A stretch of 64,000 nucleotides of DNA from Desulfopila sp. IMCC35008 (GCF_010646885.2 NZ_CP050700.1:5276001-5340000); one strand, 5' to 3'; shown: positions 1 through 9,386, numbered from the stretch's first letter. Translations and numbers: made by a program. The notes: generated by a model not told the origin, from the sequence alone.

Positions 1-983
1 GCATCGTCGGACTTATTGGCGACGACCTGGAGGCGGTCTGCAAGAAAGTGGCAAAAGAGAAGGGGATTCCGGTTCTGCCGGTTATGTCGGAAGGATTCAA
101 AGGCAACAAGAGGGCAGGTTACCAAGCCGCCTGCAACGCCATGTCGAAGCTGGTCGGTACCGGCGATATCACCAACATCTCAAAACACTCCATCAACATT
201 CTCGGCGATTTCAATCTGGCGGGTGAGATCTGGCTGATCCGGGAATACTTCAACCGCATCGGCGTCGAGGTCGTTGCCAACATTACCGGGGACGGTCGTG
301 TCGCCGACATCCAACGTTCTCATGGAGCAGCCTTAAACGTCGTCCAGTGCTCCGGGGCAACCCAGGATCTCGCCAATATGATGGAGGAAAAATTCGATAT
401 CCCCTCCATCCGCGTTTCCTATTTCGGGGTGGAAGACATGGCTGAATCCCTCTATGAAGTAGCCCGTTATTTTGAAGATGACACCATGCTGGAAAAAGCT
501 CGCCAGGTGGTCAAGGAAGAGCTTGAGAACTTGCTGCCCAAGCTGCAGAAATATAAAGAGGCACTCAAGGGCAAGAAAGCCGCCATATACGTAGGTGGAG
601 CCTTCAAGGCATTTTCACTGGTCAAGGCTTTCCGGCTGATCGGTATGGATGTCGTAATGGTAGGCTCACAGACAGGCACCAAGGAAGATTACGAAGAACT
701 CCAGGAAATCACCGATGAGGGCACCATCATTATCGACGACGCCAACCCGCTCGAGCTCTCTGCCTTTATGAGAGAAAAGGACGTTGACCTCTTTGTCGGA
801 GGCGTCAAGGAACGCCCCATAGCCTATAAACTCGGTGTCGCCTTCTGCGACCATAACCACGAACGCAAAGAGATGCTGGCAGGCTTTACGGGCATGCTCA
901 ATTTTGCAGAAGAAGTGTACGGATCGGTCATGAGCCCGGTATGGCAGTTTGTCCCCAGAAGAGCCGAGGAGGAAACACCATGA
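1..983 (+). CDS. nifE: Nitrogenase FeMo-cofactor assembly protein NifE (5' partial)
   Basis: NifE pairs with NifN to form the scaffold on which the FeMo-cofactor precursor from NifB is matured in the cytoplasm. The reading frame is open from base 3, where it reads IVGLIGDDLEAVCKK, so the true start lies outside the window and about the last 327 residues are present. The segment DINHER-like 'FCDHNHERKEMLAG' near the C-terminus and the 'GVKERPIAYKLG' stretch are NifE-type rather than NifD-type, since the FeMo-co histidine context of NifD is absent. The stop overlaps the nifN start (ATGA at 980-983), showing translational coupling. Confidence is high for the family; NifE rather than NifD also fits the gene order E-N-B. 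Confidence 0.93.
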   Translation, partial: IVGLIGDDLEAVCKKVAKEKGIPVLPVMSEGFKGNKRAGYQAACNAMSKLVGTGDITNISKHSINILGDFNLAGEIWLIREYFNRIGVEVVANITGDGRVADIQRSHGAALNVVQCSGATQDLANMMEEKFDIPSIRVSYFGVEDMAESLYEVARYFEDDTMLEKARQVVKEELENLLPKLQKYKEALKGKKAAIYVGGAFKAFSLVKAFRLIGMDVVMVGSQTGTKEDYEELQEITDEGTIIIDDANPLELSAFMREKDVDLFVGGVKERPIAYKLGVAFCDHNHERKEMLAGFTGMLNFAEEVYGSVMSPVWQFVPRRAEEETP

Positions 984-2347
984 GCAAGATGCCAAAGATG
1001 CCCAACTACGTGTCAACGACCAATGCCTGCAAACTATGCGAACCTCTCGGGGCCTCCCTGGCTTTTCGCGGGATTGAAGGCGCTGTTCCCTTTCTGCATG
1101 GCTCCCAGGGGTGCGCGACCTACATGCGTCGTTATATCATCAGCCACTTTAACGAACCGATAGACATCGCCTCCTCTTCACTTGGAGAGAAGCATGCAGT
1201 GTACGGTGGGTCTGCCAATCTCAAGCTCGGGCTGAAAAACGTTACAGCCAAATACAAACCGCAACTGATCGGAGTCGCCACAACCTGCTTAACCGAAACC
1301 ATTGGTGACGATGTACGAATGATTGTGAGCGAATATGAAAAGGAGTTCAATCAAGGTGATGATGCTCCGCTTATTATCTCTGTTTCCACCCCGAGCTATT
1401 CAGGTACCCACATGGAAGGTTTTCACACTGCCATTAAAGGCGTAGTGGAACAGCTCAGCATCAGCAGCGGAACCAGAAGCGAATGCCTCAACATCCTGCC
1501 CGGTTTTCTCTCTGCCGAAGATTTGCGTTACCTTAAGGAAATGATAGCGGATTTCGGCATACAGGCAACCGTCCTTCCAGATATCTCCGATACCCTTGAT
1601 GGAGAAGCGCTGAACGAATACCCGCTGATTCCCAAAGGGGGAACACCACTTGAAGCCATACGAAATATGGGCGATGCCGCACTCTCTATAGAGTGCGGCC
1701 ATACCTTACCGGAGGCCTCTGCAGGAACCAGCTTACGCGATATGCACGGTGTCCCTCTCACCAGGCTTGGCATGCCTATCGGTATCCGTGAAACAGACAG
1801 GTTCATGGATACCCTGGCTGCGGCGGGCAACGGTGAAATCCCCGAAAAATACAGCAATGCGAGGGGCCGATTAATTGATGCCATGGTCGACGGCCACAAA
1901 TACATTTTCGGCAAGCGGGCGGTCATCTACGGCGAGGAAGACCTGGTCGTAGGGCTTACCTCCCTGCTCTCCGAGATAGGTGTTGCACCTATCCTTTGTG
2001 CCTCCGGAGGTAAAAGCGGCAAATTCAAAAAATCGATCGAGACCGTATTGGAAGGAATGAACTGCGAAATGCCCGAAGTATACGAGAATGTTGATTTCTT
2101 TAACATCCAGGAGCGGGCCGAAGAGCTCGAAATCGACCTGCTTATCGGCCATTCCAAAGGATACACCTTTGCCAGGGAAAAAGACATCCCCCTCATCCGG
2201 GTTGGTTTCCCCATTCATGACAGGGTAGGTGGACAACGGTTGTTGCATATTGGGTATCACGGAGCACAAGCCCTGTTTGACACCATCACCAACACCATGA
2301 TCGCCTGCAAACAGGACGCATCGGATGTCGGATATACCTACATGTAA
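980..2347 (+). CDS. nifN: Nitrogenase FeMo-cofactor assembly protein NifN
   Basis: This is the second subunit of the NifEN scaffold for FeMo-cofactor maturation. I place the start at the ATG at 980, which overlaps the nifE stop and follows a GAGGAGG ribosome site at 967-973; a longer frame upstream is inside nifE. The 455-residue product opens with 'STTNACKLCEPLGASLAFRGIEG' split around the conserved Cys pair, then 'HGSQGCATY', the usual N-terminal signature of NifN proteins of clostridia and Desulfobacterota. The C-terminal half carries 'GKRAVIYGEEDLVVGL' and 'PLIRVGFPIHDR', typical of nitrogenase component 1 folds. It is co-transcribed with nifE and nifB. Confidence 0.93.
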   Translation: MSKMPKMPNYVSTTNACKLCEPLGASLAFRGIEGAVPFLHGSQGCATYMRRYIISHFNEPIDIASSSLGEKHAVYGGSANLKLGLKNVTAKYKPQLIGVATTCLTETIGDDVRMIVSEYEKEFNQGDDAPLIISVSTPSYSGTHMEGFHTAIKGVVEQLSISSGTRSECLNILPGFLSAEDLRYLKEMIADFGIQATVLPDISDTLDGEALNEYPLIPKGGTPLEAIRNMGDAALSIECGHTLPEASAGTSLRDMHGVPLTRLGMPIGIRETDRFMDTLAAAGNGEIPEKYSNARGRLIDAMVDGHKYIFGKRAVIYGEEDLVVGLTSLLSEIGVAPILCASGGKSGKFKKSIETVLEGMNCEMPEVYENVDFFNIQERAEELEIDLLIGHSKGYTFAREKDIPLIRVGFPIHDRVGGQRLLHIGYHGAQALFDTITNTMIACKQDASDVGYTYM

Positions 2348-2375
2348 TTATAAATTTTTACCTTAAGGCGCAACA

Positions 2376-3656
2376 ATGGAAAATATCGACATAAAGGATT
2401 TTCATCGTCACCCCTGCTTTAACCCTGAAGCCAAGGGAAAATTCGGACGGGTTCACCTGCCGGTTGCCCCCAAGTGCAATATCAAATGCAATTTCTGTGA
2501 CAGAAAATACGATTGCGTCAACGAATCCAGGCCGGGCGTCACATCCACTATACTCAGTCCACCGCAAGCGGAATTGTACATGGATAAGGTGCTGGAAAAA
2601 GAACCACGCATCAGTGTTGCCGGAATCGCAGGCCCCGGAGACCCGTTTGCCAACGGGCCGGAGACGATGGGAACCCTGCGAAGAATCCGTAAAAACCACC
2701 CGGACACAATTCTCTGTGTCTCAACAAACGGCATGGGAGTCGGGCCCTACATCCCGGAACTGGCAGAGCTGGAGGTCAGTCACGTCACCGTCACCGTCTG
2801 TGCTGTAGATGCTGAAATCGGAAGTAAGATTTATGGCTGGGTCAGCGACAACAAGGTGATTTACCGGGGTCTGAAAGGGGCTGAACTTCTTCTAAGCCGA
2901 CAGCTCGCTGCCGTAAAAAAGCTTAAAGAACATGGCATAACAGTCAAGATCAACTGCATCGTCATTCCTGGTATCAACGACCACCACGTAGAAGAGGTCG
3001 CCCGGAGCATGAAGGAGCTGGGTGCCGACCTATTTAACTGCATGGCCCTGTTTCCCAATGTAAACACCCCATTCGGCCATCTGGAACAGCCTCCGAAGGA
3101 ACAGATGGAAGAGTTGAGAAAAACAGCTGAAAAATACCTGCCGCAGATGCGTCATTGCACCAGGTGCAGGGCCGATGCCGTGGGACTGCTTGGTGACGAC
3201 CGAACCGAAGAATTCCGAGGTTGTCTCAGTGACTGTTCTACCGCAAAAATTCCCAAAACGGTAGCCCGCCCCTATATCGCGGTGGCCACCCAGGAAGGGG
3301 TTCTGGTTAACCAGCATCTTGGTGAAGCCCGCTCTTTCCAGATCTGGGGTGAAGAAAAAAACGGCACCTACAGAAAAATCACCGAACGGGATGCACCTTC
3401 AGCCGGCGGGGGGATCAAAAGGTGGCATAAGCTGGCCCGGATTCTTCGTGATTGCCGCGCGGTCCTCATCAGCGGCATCGGCGACACTCCCCTCGATATC
3501 CTGATGAAAGCAGGAGTCGAACCAGTCGAAGCCGCCGGGTTTATTGAAGAGGCTCTTGAAACGGTCTTTTCAGACGGCCACAAGGGTAGGCTCAAGGGAC
3601 GACGTAAATCATGCGCTTCCGGCGAATGCCTTGGAAACGGCGGAGGATGTGGTTGA
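2376..3656 (+). CDS. nifB: FeMo-cofactor biosynthesis radical SAM protein NifB with C-terminal NifX-like domain
   Basis: NifB uses radical SAM chemistry to fuse two 4Fe-4S clusters and insert the central carbide, giving the NifB-co precursor passed to NifEN. The radical SAM motif C34-x3-C38-x2-C41 is present in 'APKCNIKCNFCDRKYDC', with the typical N-terminal HPC at residues 12-14 and 'CVNESRPGVTS' after it. About residues 1-290 form the SAM barrel. About residues 295-400 ('IAVATQEGVLVNQHLGEA' and onward) form a NifX/NafY-like cofactor-binding domain, ending in a Cys/Gly-rich tail. The gene starts 28 bp after nifN, with AAGG upstream of the ATG. The N+X fusion is a common NifB form. Confidence 0.95.
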   Translation: MENIDIKDFHRHPCFNPEAKGKFGRVHLPVAPKCNIKCNFCDRKYDCVNESRPGVTSTILSPPQAELYMDKVLEKEPRISVAGIAGPGDPFANGPETMGTLRRIRKNHPDTILCVSTNGMGVGPYIPELAELEVSHVTVTVCAVDAEIGSKIYGWVSDNKVIYRGLKGAELLLSRQLAAVKKLKEHGITVKINCIVIPGINDHHVEEVARSMKELGADLFNCMALFPNVNTPFGHLEQPPKEQMEELRKTAEKYLPQMRHCTRCRADAVGLLGDDRTEEFRGCLSDCSTAKIPKTVARPYIAVATQEGVLVNQHLGEARSFQIWGEEKNGTYRKITERDAPSAGGGIKRWHKLARILRDCRAVLISGIGDTPLDILMKAGVEPVEAAGFIEEALETVFSDGHKGRLKGRRKSCASGECLGNGGGCG

Positions 3657-4314
3657 TCAATCCCGTCCAGAATCGTCTGAACATAACGGAGGACGATTCA
3701 ACTGAGGTACTATAAAAAAGCTCCTCTAAGGGCGACAGAAAAGAAAACGCTGCCAAGCCTCCTCAATATTTTCTGTCGCCCTTTTCCTCTTCCCTTCATT
3801 CCTGGGAAAACCATAGAACAACTCTTTTTCTCCTTACGAATCATCCCCTCGCTATTGGTTCGATTTAGATACCAAACCTCAGCAATTACTCACCAACGTC
3901 ATGCCTGAATTTTCCGGAGTAATGAAAAATCACACATTTCATACATCAAAGCTGGAAATTTCATGCCGAATTTAGTAAGCTATATTGTTGCCCATAGCAG
4001 CATTTTACAGAACGCACGAGAGGGCACTCATCAAAAACAGATGCCAAAGGAAATATCAGACTGTAATTATTAAACAATATTACGCAAACTCGTCTAACTC
4101 CGGCTAACTCGTGTTATTTTTAAAAGCCCGGAAACCACATCAAGGTAGATCATCATCCACATTGGTATTACCAATTCTATTCTTGCTGTTCAGTATTACT
4201 TATATCCGGTTTTTTATATACACAGTTGTAAGGTTCCCCACCGAAATGACTAATTGATGCCGAAGAGTGTTGAAAGACCTCTTCACATCCCAGTAGAAGG
4301 CAGTAGAGGACATA
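3657..4314. other. 658-bp intergenic region between nifB and pta
   Basis: AT-rich region without a convincing coding frame. It holds the 15-bp inverted repeat at 3728-3783 listed separately. It also has a short direct repeat AACTCGT (around 4090-4120). No -24/-12 sigma-54 promoter with correct spacing was found by eye. The pta promoter presumably lies in the last 200 bases but I cannot place it. Confidence 0.6.
3728..3783 (+). terminator. Inverted repeat downstream of nifB, probable terminator
   Basis: A perfect 15-bp stem: AAGGGCGACAGAAAA at 3728-3742 and its complement at 3769-3783, with a 26-nt loop, followed by TTCCTCTTCCC. It sits about 70 bp after the nifB stop. The loop is long and the T-run interrupted, so it may act as a processed 3' end rather than a classic intrinsic terminator. 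Confidence 0.55.
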
Positions 4315-6432
4315 ATGGCAAATAAACTGTATGTGACCGCAACTGAGCCACGCAGCGGCAAATCAGTCGTCAGTCTCGGGTTAATGGAACTACTCACCCG
4401 AAACATTAAGAAAGTAGGTTTTTTTAAACCGCTGGTCCAGTCTGACCACCACCAGGGAGAGCGGGACAACACCATCAACCTGATCAAGAGCCAGTACCAT
4501 CTCTGTTCCGATTACGAAGAGATGTACGCCTACACAGTAACCGAAGCGAGCCAGCTGATCTCCCTCGGCAAACAGGCGGAACTGCTCGACGGCATTCTGG
4601 CCAAATACAACAGCTTGGCTGCAAATGTCGACTTTGTCCTCTGCGAAGGAATCGAACTCGAAGGTGCCACCGCATCCTTTGATTTTGATATCAACGTCGA
4701 CATTGCCAACAACCTTGGCTGTCCAGTTGTTTTGGTGGTCAGCGGCAAAATGAAGACCCCCGATGAACTCATCCGGTCCACCAAGGTATACCTTGAATCA
4801 CTTGAGGAGCGCAGCTGCGACCCGGTAGCCGTTATCGCCAGCCGGGTAGATCGCAGTTATGAGGACGCAGTCATCAACCGGTTTCAGCAGGAGGGCATCA
4901 GCAAGAACCAGCTGACCTATGTCATCCCCAATGATGAAAACCTCGGTAATCCCTCTGTGGGAGAAGTGGCGCGACTGCTCAACGCTGAGATCCTGTATGG
5001 TGAGGAGAACCTTACCCGCCATGTGCGCAGCTTCACCATTGCCGCCATGCAGCTTCGCAATCTGCTGGAGAGGATTGAGTATGGAACCCTTATCATCACC
5101 CCCGGCGACCGATCCGATGTGATCCTGGCAAGTCTGGCTGCTGTCCACTCCATGTCCATGCCCAACATTTCGGGCCTGATGCTGACAGGCGGGCTGGTTC
5201 CTGAACGTGCAGTCCAGACCGTTATCGAGGGTTTCCAGGATACCGTACCGATCATCGCCGTCAGCGAGAACACCTATGAGGCAGCCATCCGGGTTGAAAA
5301 TATCCATGCCGCAATCACCCCGGACAACACCCGGAAAATCACCCAGGCACTGGCAGTCTTTGAGCGCCACATCAACATGGGTGAGCTGAGCGATAAAATC
5401 ATCAAGACCCGCACCACCATCGTCACGCCCAAGATGTTTGAGTCACAGCTTCTGCAACGCGCCAAAGCAGACAGGCAGCATATCGTCCTGCCGGAAGGTG
5501 AGACAGACCGGATTCTCCAGGCTGCGGAAGTACTGCTGCGCCGCGAAGTCGTTGATATCACATTGCTTGGCAAAGAAGACAAGATCAAGGAGAGAATCAG
5601 TAGTCTGGGGCTGCACCTGGATAGCGCATCCATTATCGAGCCGGAAAAATCGTCTCTTTTCGCAGACTATGCCGAAACCTATTATGAACTCAGGAAGAAC
5701 AAGGGTATTACGCTTGACAATTCCCGTGACATCATGAAGGACCTGAACTATTTCGGTTCAATGATGATCTATAAGGGTGATGCAGACGGCATGGTCTCAG
5801 GTGCCATTCACACCACTGCCGACACTATTCGTCCCGCCTTCCAGTTCATTAAAACCAAACCGGAGTGCTCGATCGTGTCGGGTGTCTTCCTGATGTGTCT
5901 CAATGACAGGGTCCTCGTCTACGGTGACTGTGCTGTCAACCCCAACCCCACAGCGGAACAACTGGCCGAAATCGCCATCTCCTCGGCACAAACAGCAGCC
6001 ATTTTTGGCATCGATCCCCTGGTCGCCATGCTCTCCTACTCTTCCGGGAGTTCCGGAAAGGGAGAACAGGTTGAAAAGGTTCGCAGGGCCACTGAAATCG
6101 CGCAAGAGCGTGCCAAATCTGTCTTCCCAGGACTTGAGATTGAAGGTCCTATCCAGTACGATGCTGCGGTCGACCCTTCGGTTGCCAAGACCAAGATGCC
6201 GGAGAGCAAAGTGGCCGGCAAGGCCACCGTTTTTGTATTCCCCGACCTCAATACAGGCAATAACACCTACAAGGCGGTCCAGCGTTCAGCCAATGCCGTA
6301 GCCATTGGCCCTATCCTGCAGGGATTAAGAAAACCGGTCAACGATCTGAGCCGTGGTTGCCTGGTACCCGATATCGTCAACACTGTTGCCATTACCGCGG
6401 TACAGGCCCAGGCAGAAAAGAATCAACAGTAA
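4315..6432 (+). CDS. pta: Phosphate acetyltransferase (long, DRTGG-containing form)
   Basis: Interconverts acetyl-CoA and acetyl phosphate, linking lactate or pyruvate oxidation to ATP through acetate kinase. The 705-residue length matches the long E. coli-type enzyme. It has an N-terminal P-loop BioD-like domain (Walker A 'TEPRSGKSVVS' near residue 10), a middle DRTGG domain (about 215-330, 'GLMLTGG') and a C-terminal catalytic PTA domain (about 375-700, with 'LPEGETDRILQAAEVL', 'DGMVSGAIHTTADT' and 'YSSGSSGKG'). The start ATG follows AGAGGACATA. An acetate kinase gene is not adjacent. A strong terminator lies just downstream. Confidence 0.95.
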   Translation: MANKLYVTATEPRSGKSVVSLGLMELLTRNIKKVGFFKPLVQSDHHQGERDNTINLIKSQYHLCSDYEEMYAYTVTEASQLISLGKQAELLDGILAKYNSLAANVDFVLCEGIELEGATASFDFDINVDIANNLGCPVVLVVSGKMKTPDELIRSTKVYLESLEERSCDPVAVIASRVDRSYEDAVINRFQQEGISKNQLTYVIPNDENLGNPSVGEVARLLNAEILYGEENLTRHVRSFTIAAMQLRNLLERIEYGTLIITPGDRSDVILASLAAVHSMSMPNISGLMLTGGLVPERAVQTVIEGFQDTVPIIAVSENTYEAAIRVENIHAAITPDNTRKITQALAVFERHINMGELSDKIIKTRTTIVTPKMFESQLLQRAKADRQHIVLPEGETDRILQAAEVLLRREVVDITLLGKEDKIKERISSLGLHLDSASIIEPEKSSLFADYAETYYELRKNKGITLDNSRDIMKDLNYFGSMMIYKGDADGMVSGAIHTTADTIRPAFQFIKTKPECSIVSGVFLMCLNDRVLVYGDCAVNPNPTAEQLAEIAISSAQTAAIFGIDPLVAMLSYSSGSSGKGEQVEKVRRATEIAQERAKSVFPGLEIEGPIQYDAAVDPSVAKTKMPESKVAGKATVFVFPDLNTGNNTYKAVQRSANAVAIGPILQGLRKPVNDLSRGCLVPDIVNTVAITAVQAQAEKNQQ

Positions 6433-6460
6433 CGTCTCCTGGTAATCACAATCAGGCACA

Positions 6461-6497
6461 AAAAAACCGCTGCCCTTTTCAGGGCAACGGTTTTTTT
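6461..6497 (+). terminator. Intrinsic terminator after pta
   Basis: AAAAAACCG-C-TGCCCT, loop TTTC, AGGGCA-A-CGGTTTTTTT, then CTTTT. It is a GC-core stem with one mismatch, flanked by A and T runs, so it can work in both directions and would also serve the convergent gene ending at 6535. Confidence 0.85.
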
Positions 6498-6534
6498 CTT
6501 TTACTCCATATATATACGCATACGGTATGCGATA

Positions 6535-7023
6535 TCAGTATTCCTCCATATTGGAAAACTCCGCGTCCTCAAGCCATGATTCCGGCCGTGAGATGAATTC
6601 GAGTACATTTTCCAGCAGCCGGTAATGACGGCGCTCCTCCCGGGCAAAAGTCAGCAGTATCTGCTTCTCATTCTCATCTTCTACTTCGTTTGCCTTGGAC
6701 TCATAAAAGGTATACGCATCTTTTTCAGCTTCCATCGCCTTTTTATAAGCTTCGGTCTGCATTGTTTCAGCAGAGATATCAAAGCCACCTGCATCCTTCA
6801 TTTCACTGAAAATATTTTTTGCTTTATCCAGTATATTACTCTCTACAGCTTTAGCACCACTCTTTTCAAAGAGTTTCTTAAAGGTCTGGTAGTGAATGAC
6901 CTCTTCATCAGCGAGGGTATTGAATATTCTTTTGAGGCCGGGATCGCTGCTTTTTTCTGCAATCTCTCGGTAAAAATTTTCCCCGTCTTTCTCCATCTGC
7001 ATGGCAAACTCAAACACGTTCAT
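6535..7023 (-). CDS. Ferritin-like diiron (rubrerythrin-family) protein
   Basis: A 162-residue four-helix-bundle protein of the YciE/rubrerythrin-like ferritin superfamily, without a rubredoxin domain. The two carboxylate-His sets are visible: 'EKDGENFYREIAEK' with 'ADEEVIHYQTF', and 'EAEKDAYTFYE' with 'AREERRHYRLLENV' (E-x6-Y and E-E-x2-H patterns). Such proteins handle peroxide or iron in anaerobes. I chose the ATG at 7023, preceded by GGAGGCGTTAC; a longer frame lacks a ribosome site. It faces away from apt, and an 8-1-8 palindrome lies 61-77 bp upstream of the start. The exact activity is not known from sequence. Confidence 0.85.
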   Translation of the reverse strand: MNVFEFAMQMEKDGENFYREIAEKSSDPGLKRIFNTLADEEVIHYQTFKKLFEKSGAKAVESNILDKAKNIFSEMKDAGGFDISAETMQTEAYKKAMEAEKDAYTFYESKANEVEDENEKQILLTFAREERRHYRLLENVLEFISRPESWLEDAEFSNMEEY

Positions 7024-7083
7024 GTAACGCCTCCTTATGTATGGTAGAGTGGCTGAATACTTTGGACTACATGGCGGTTTCAT

Positions 7084-7100
7084 TCCGGTATGATACCGGA
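7084..7100. promoter_or_regulatory. Perfect 8-1-8 palindrome, candidate operator
   Basis: TCCGGTAT-G-ATACCGGA lies 61-77 bases upstream of the ferritin-like gene, which is transcribed leftwards. It is in the 319-bp gap (7024-7342) shared with apt. The rest of that gap holds nothing else I can identify. The size and symmetry fit a dimeric repressor site, but the regulator is unknown. Confidence 0.35.
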
Positions 7101-7342
7101 TTGGCTAAAACCGCCGTCAAAATCTATCCTAGTGTATCCTCGGTACATTGGCAAATATTTTCAGGAAAAACCAGCGTAATCGACTTTGCCGCATCCTCAT
7201 CCCCGACTTTGTGGAATGAGTTGCACATCAATTTTTTACTGGTAAGATAACAGGTTTCAGTAACTACTCTATAGATAATGAGATCCTATCATTTTTTGTA
7301 AAAATAAATTACGTTGTATTATCAAGCTATTACGGGCACACC

Positions 7343-7885
7343 ATGCATGACACACCTTTTGATCTTACGAATCATATCCGCTCCATTCCCGACTGGCCCA
7401 AGAAAGGGGTCATTTTCAGGGATATCAGCTCTCTGCTTGAGGACAGGTTCGTCTTTCGCAAAACCATCGATCTCTTTGTCCATCGTTATTTTTCCACGCG
7501 CATTGACGCGGTGGTGGGTATCGACGCCCGTGGCTTTATAATTGGTGCCCCGCTGGCTTATGAATTAAACGCGGGTTTCGTCCCGGTTCGAAAAAAAGGT
7601 AAACTGCCCGGCGAAACAATCTCAGAGGCTTACAGTCTTGAATATGGTCAAGCGGAGGTGGAAATTCAAACCGACTGGCTACACAAAGGAGCCAGGATCA
7701 TCTTGATTGACGACCTCATTGCCACCGGGGGAACCATGCTTGCTGCTGCCAACCTGTTGCAACGACTCAAGGTGGAAATTGTCGAGGCTGCAGCCATCAT
7801 CGATCTGCCGGATATCGGCGGCAGTAAAAAACTACGTGACAGCGGTCTGAAAGTCCACGCCTTCTGTGAATTTGAAGGTGACTGA
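7343..7885 (+). CDS. apt: Adenine phosphoribosyltransferase
   Basis: Purine salvage: adenine plus PRPP gives AMP, in the cytoplasm. The 180-residue length is normal. The PRPP-binding motif 'ILIDDLIATGGTMLAA' is canonical, and 'GIDARGFIIGAPLAYELNAGFVPVRKKGKLPG' (seen in parts) is the Apt-specific flexible-loop region. The N-terminus 'IRSIPDWPKKGVIFRDIS' is also diagnostic. The ribosome site is weak. A small lipoprotein gene begins 25 bp downstream. Confidence 0.96.
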   Translation: MHDTPFDLTNHIRSIPDWPKKGVIFRDISSLLEDRFVFRKTIDLFVHRYFSTRIDAVVGIDARGFIIGAPLAYELNAGFVPVRKKGKLPGETISEAYSLEYGQAEVEIQTDWLHKGARIILIDDLIATGGTMLAAANLLQRLKVEIVEAAAIIDLPDIGGSKKLRDSGLKVHAFCEFEGD

Positions 7886-7910
7886 CTATCATCACAAGGG
7901 AAAAATTACC

Positions 7911-8132
7911 ATGAAACGAAACAGCTTGTTACTTCTTACAGCCATAGCCCTTCTCAGTTCCTGCGCCTCCCTGAAGGGAGAACCCCGTGTTTACATTATG
8001 CAGAATCCGGAAACAATGGAATTCAAGAACTGTGACGTGGGGGTTATCGGCCTGGACAAGCACTTTAAGGACAATGAAGAGTGCGTGGAAAAACTGAAAA
8101 AAGAGGGGTGGATCGTGTGGGGAAAAAGATAA
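7911..8132 (+). CDS. Small lipoprotein, function unknown
   Basis: A 73-residue product with a signal peptide and lipobox 'LLSSC', so probably a lipid-anchored envelope protein with a mature part of about 50 residues containing two further Cys. The ATG at 7911 follows CAAGGGAAAAATTACC; an upstream in-frame start lies within apt. I do not recognise the family, and no domain is visible. It is probably co-transcribed with apt. Confidence 0.6.
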   Translation: MKRNSLLLLTAIALLSSCASLKGEPRVYIMQNPETMEFKNCDVGVIGLDKHFKDNEECVEKLKKEGWIVWGKR

Positions 8133-8159
8133 CCCCACACTCTGGCAGCACCACTATTA

Positions 8160-8720
8160 TCAGCGAGAAAAAAACCGGTCGAGCAATCCTTTTACAGACC
8201 GGTTTATGTAAACAACAACCTCATCGGCTGACATATCCCCCCTGATGGTGTCTGTCGCGCTCCCCCGCCAGACAACGGCTTTACTGTCAGCGTCAATTAT
8301 ATCCAATATCAAGGTCCCCTCCTGCCAGTTTTGCGCAGGTGCCCCCTCTTCAACCATCACGGGATGCTGCGCCGCCAGAGCGCCATATCCGTATGGACGG
8401 TAGAAATGTGCAACTGATGTGCGGGAAACCTTTTCATCCACTTTGCCAAACCAGGCTATAAAAAAATCGGCATCCTCTGTCGCAGTGCGCTCCAACCCCT
8501 TCCCCGCCAGATATCTTTCCACAGAAGCAACGATCAGTTTCTCCACCTCTGGTTTTACGGCCCGAACGTGAGCAACCTTATCCTGCGGTGCCAGCCAACT
8601 GTATTTTTTCAGTTGTTGTAAGTCAAGTGATCCGACCGCTTCATCGGTAACGGTGACTGTTGAACAACCTGCAGCACACAAAACAATAAGAAAACAAAGT
8701 ATTGGAATTATCCTTTTCAT
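8160..8720 (-). CDS. DUF4136-type lipoprotein
   Basis: Signal peptide with lipobox 'LCAAGCS', then a DUF4136-like domain. Features seen: an early 'LKKYSWL' (F/Y-x-S/T-W), a middle with 'ADFFIAWFGKVDEKV', and a late 'GTLILDIIDADSKAVVWRG', the hallmark strand pair of this family. Predicted anchored in the outer or inner membrane; function not known. The second ATG (8720) is preferred because AGGA lies just upstream; the alternative is 8732. A second family member lies at 47791-48354. It faces away from the lipoprotein gene at 8898 across a 177-bp gap. Confidence 0.75.
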   Translation of the reverse strand: MKRIIPILCFLIVLCAAGCSTVTVTDEAVGSLDLQQLKKYSWLAPQDKVAHVRAVKPEVEKLIVASVERYLAGKGLERTATEDADFFIAWFGKVDEKVSRTSVAHFYRPYGYGALAAQHPVMVEEGAPAQNWQEGTLILDIIDADSKAVVWRGSATDTIRGDMSADEVVVYINRSVKGLLDRFFSR

Positions 8721-8897
8721 TTTCCTTTCCATATTGATAATAGAAGAATAGGCACGAAAACGAATCGGGAAGAGTCAGGTATCTCCCCAGCCCATCGTGA
8801 ACTGCCGTCATGATACCTCAAATTCTGACATAGTACAGGATTTTATATCATGCCATACCTGCAAGACTCATCAACCCACTACCTTCAGGTGCATATT

Positions 8898-9386
8898 ATG
8901 AAAAACCGCATTGTTCTCACTCTTATACTTGCACTAACTCTTCTCCTCAGCCAAAACGGCTGCGTCAGCCGAAATATGGCCAATATCAACGATTCAATGG
9001 AAGCAGAGCAACTCTTTACCGGCTGGCCTCTGCCAGAGCAATACGAATACTATTATTACGGTCGGGAATTGAGCCCGATAGCCTTTCTGGCTCTGGACAA
9101 AAACTATACGTTGCAGAGTGACTTCTGGACACGGATCTTTCCAACCATCAAGATGAAGGAATTCTGGCAGGGTGAGTTTACAATACGCAACCTCAGACTT
9201 GACAATGAGTTTAAGGGTAAGGAGATCCTGTCGAAGGACAACAAACGGATCGGCATGATATATACACGTAACTACTGGGTAACAGCCTGGTTCAATGAAT
9301 CAGAGACTCATCAGATTGTCATCCCGCCTCCGGAGCCGTCACCGGCCCAGTCCCGGCCGGGTGCGGACAACAACAGCAATCATTGA
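8898..9386 (+). CDS. Putative lipoprotein, function unknown
   Basis: A 162-residue protein with a signal peptide ending in a lipobox-like 'LLSQNGC'. The mature part is rich in aromatic residues ('QYEYYYYGRELSP', 'RNYWVTAWF') and ends in a Pro/Ser/Asn-rich tail. I chose the ATG at 8898, where the signal peptide begins; an earlier in-frame start at 8850 would add 16 residues before it. I do not recognise the family. Confidence 0.55.
   Translation: MKNRIVLTLILALTLLLSQNGCVSRNMANINDSMEAEQLFTGWPLPEQYEYYYYGRELSPIAFLALDKNYTLQSDFWTRIFPTIKMKEFWQGEFTIRNLRLDNEFKGKEILSKDNKRIGMIYTRNYWVTAWFNESETHQIVIPPPEPSPAQSRPGADNNSNH

Noticed and set aside
1..983. Reading the first gene as nifD
   Set aside because: C-terminal motifs and the order before nifN and nifB fit NifE; the FeMo-co histidine context of NifD is missing.
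3657..4314. Possible sigma-54 promoter or riboswitch in the nifB-pta gap
   Set aside because: No GG-N10-GC with consensus flanks and no recognisable aptamer fold was found by eye.
8170..8205. Inverted repeat AAACCGGTC / GACCGGTTT
   Set aside because: It lies inside the 3' coding end of the DUF4136 gene, and there is no T-run to support a terminator.
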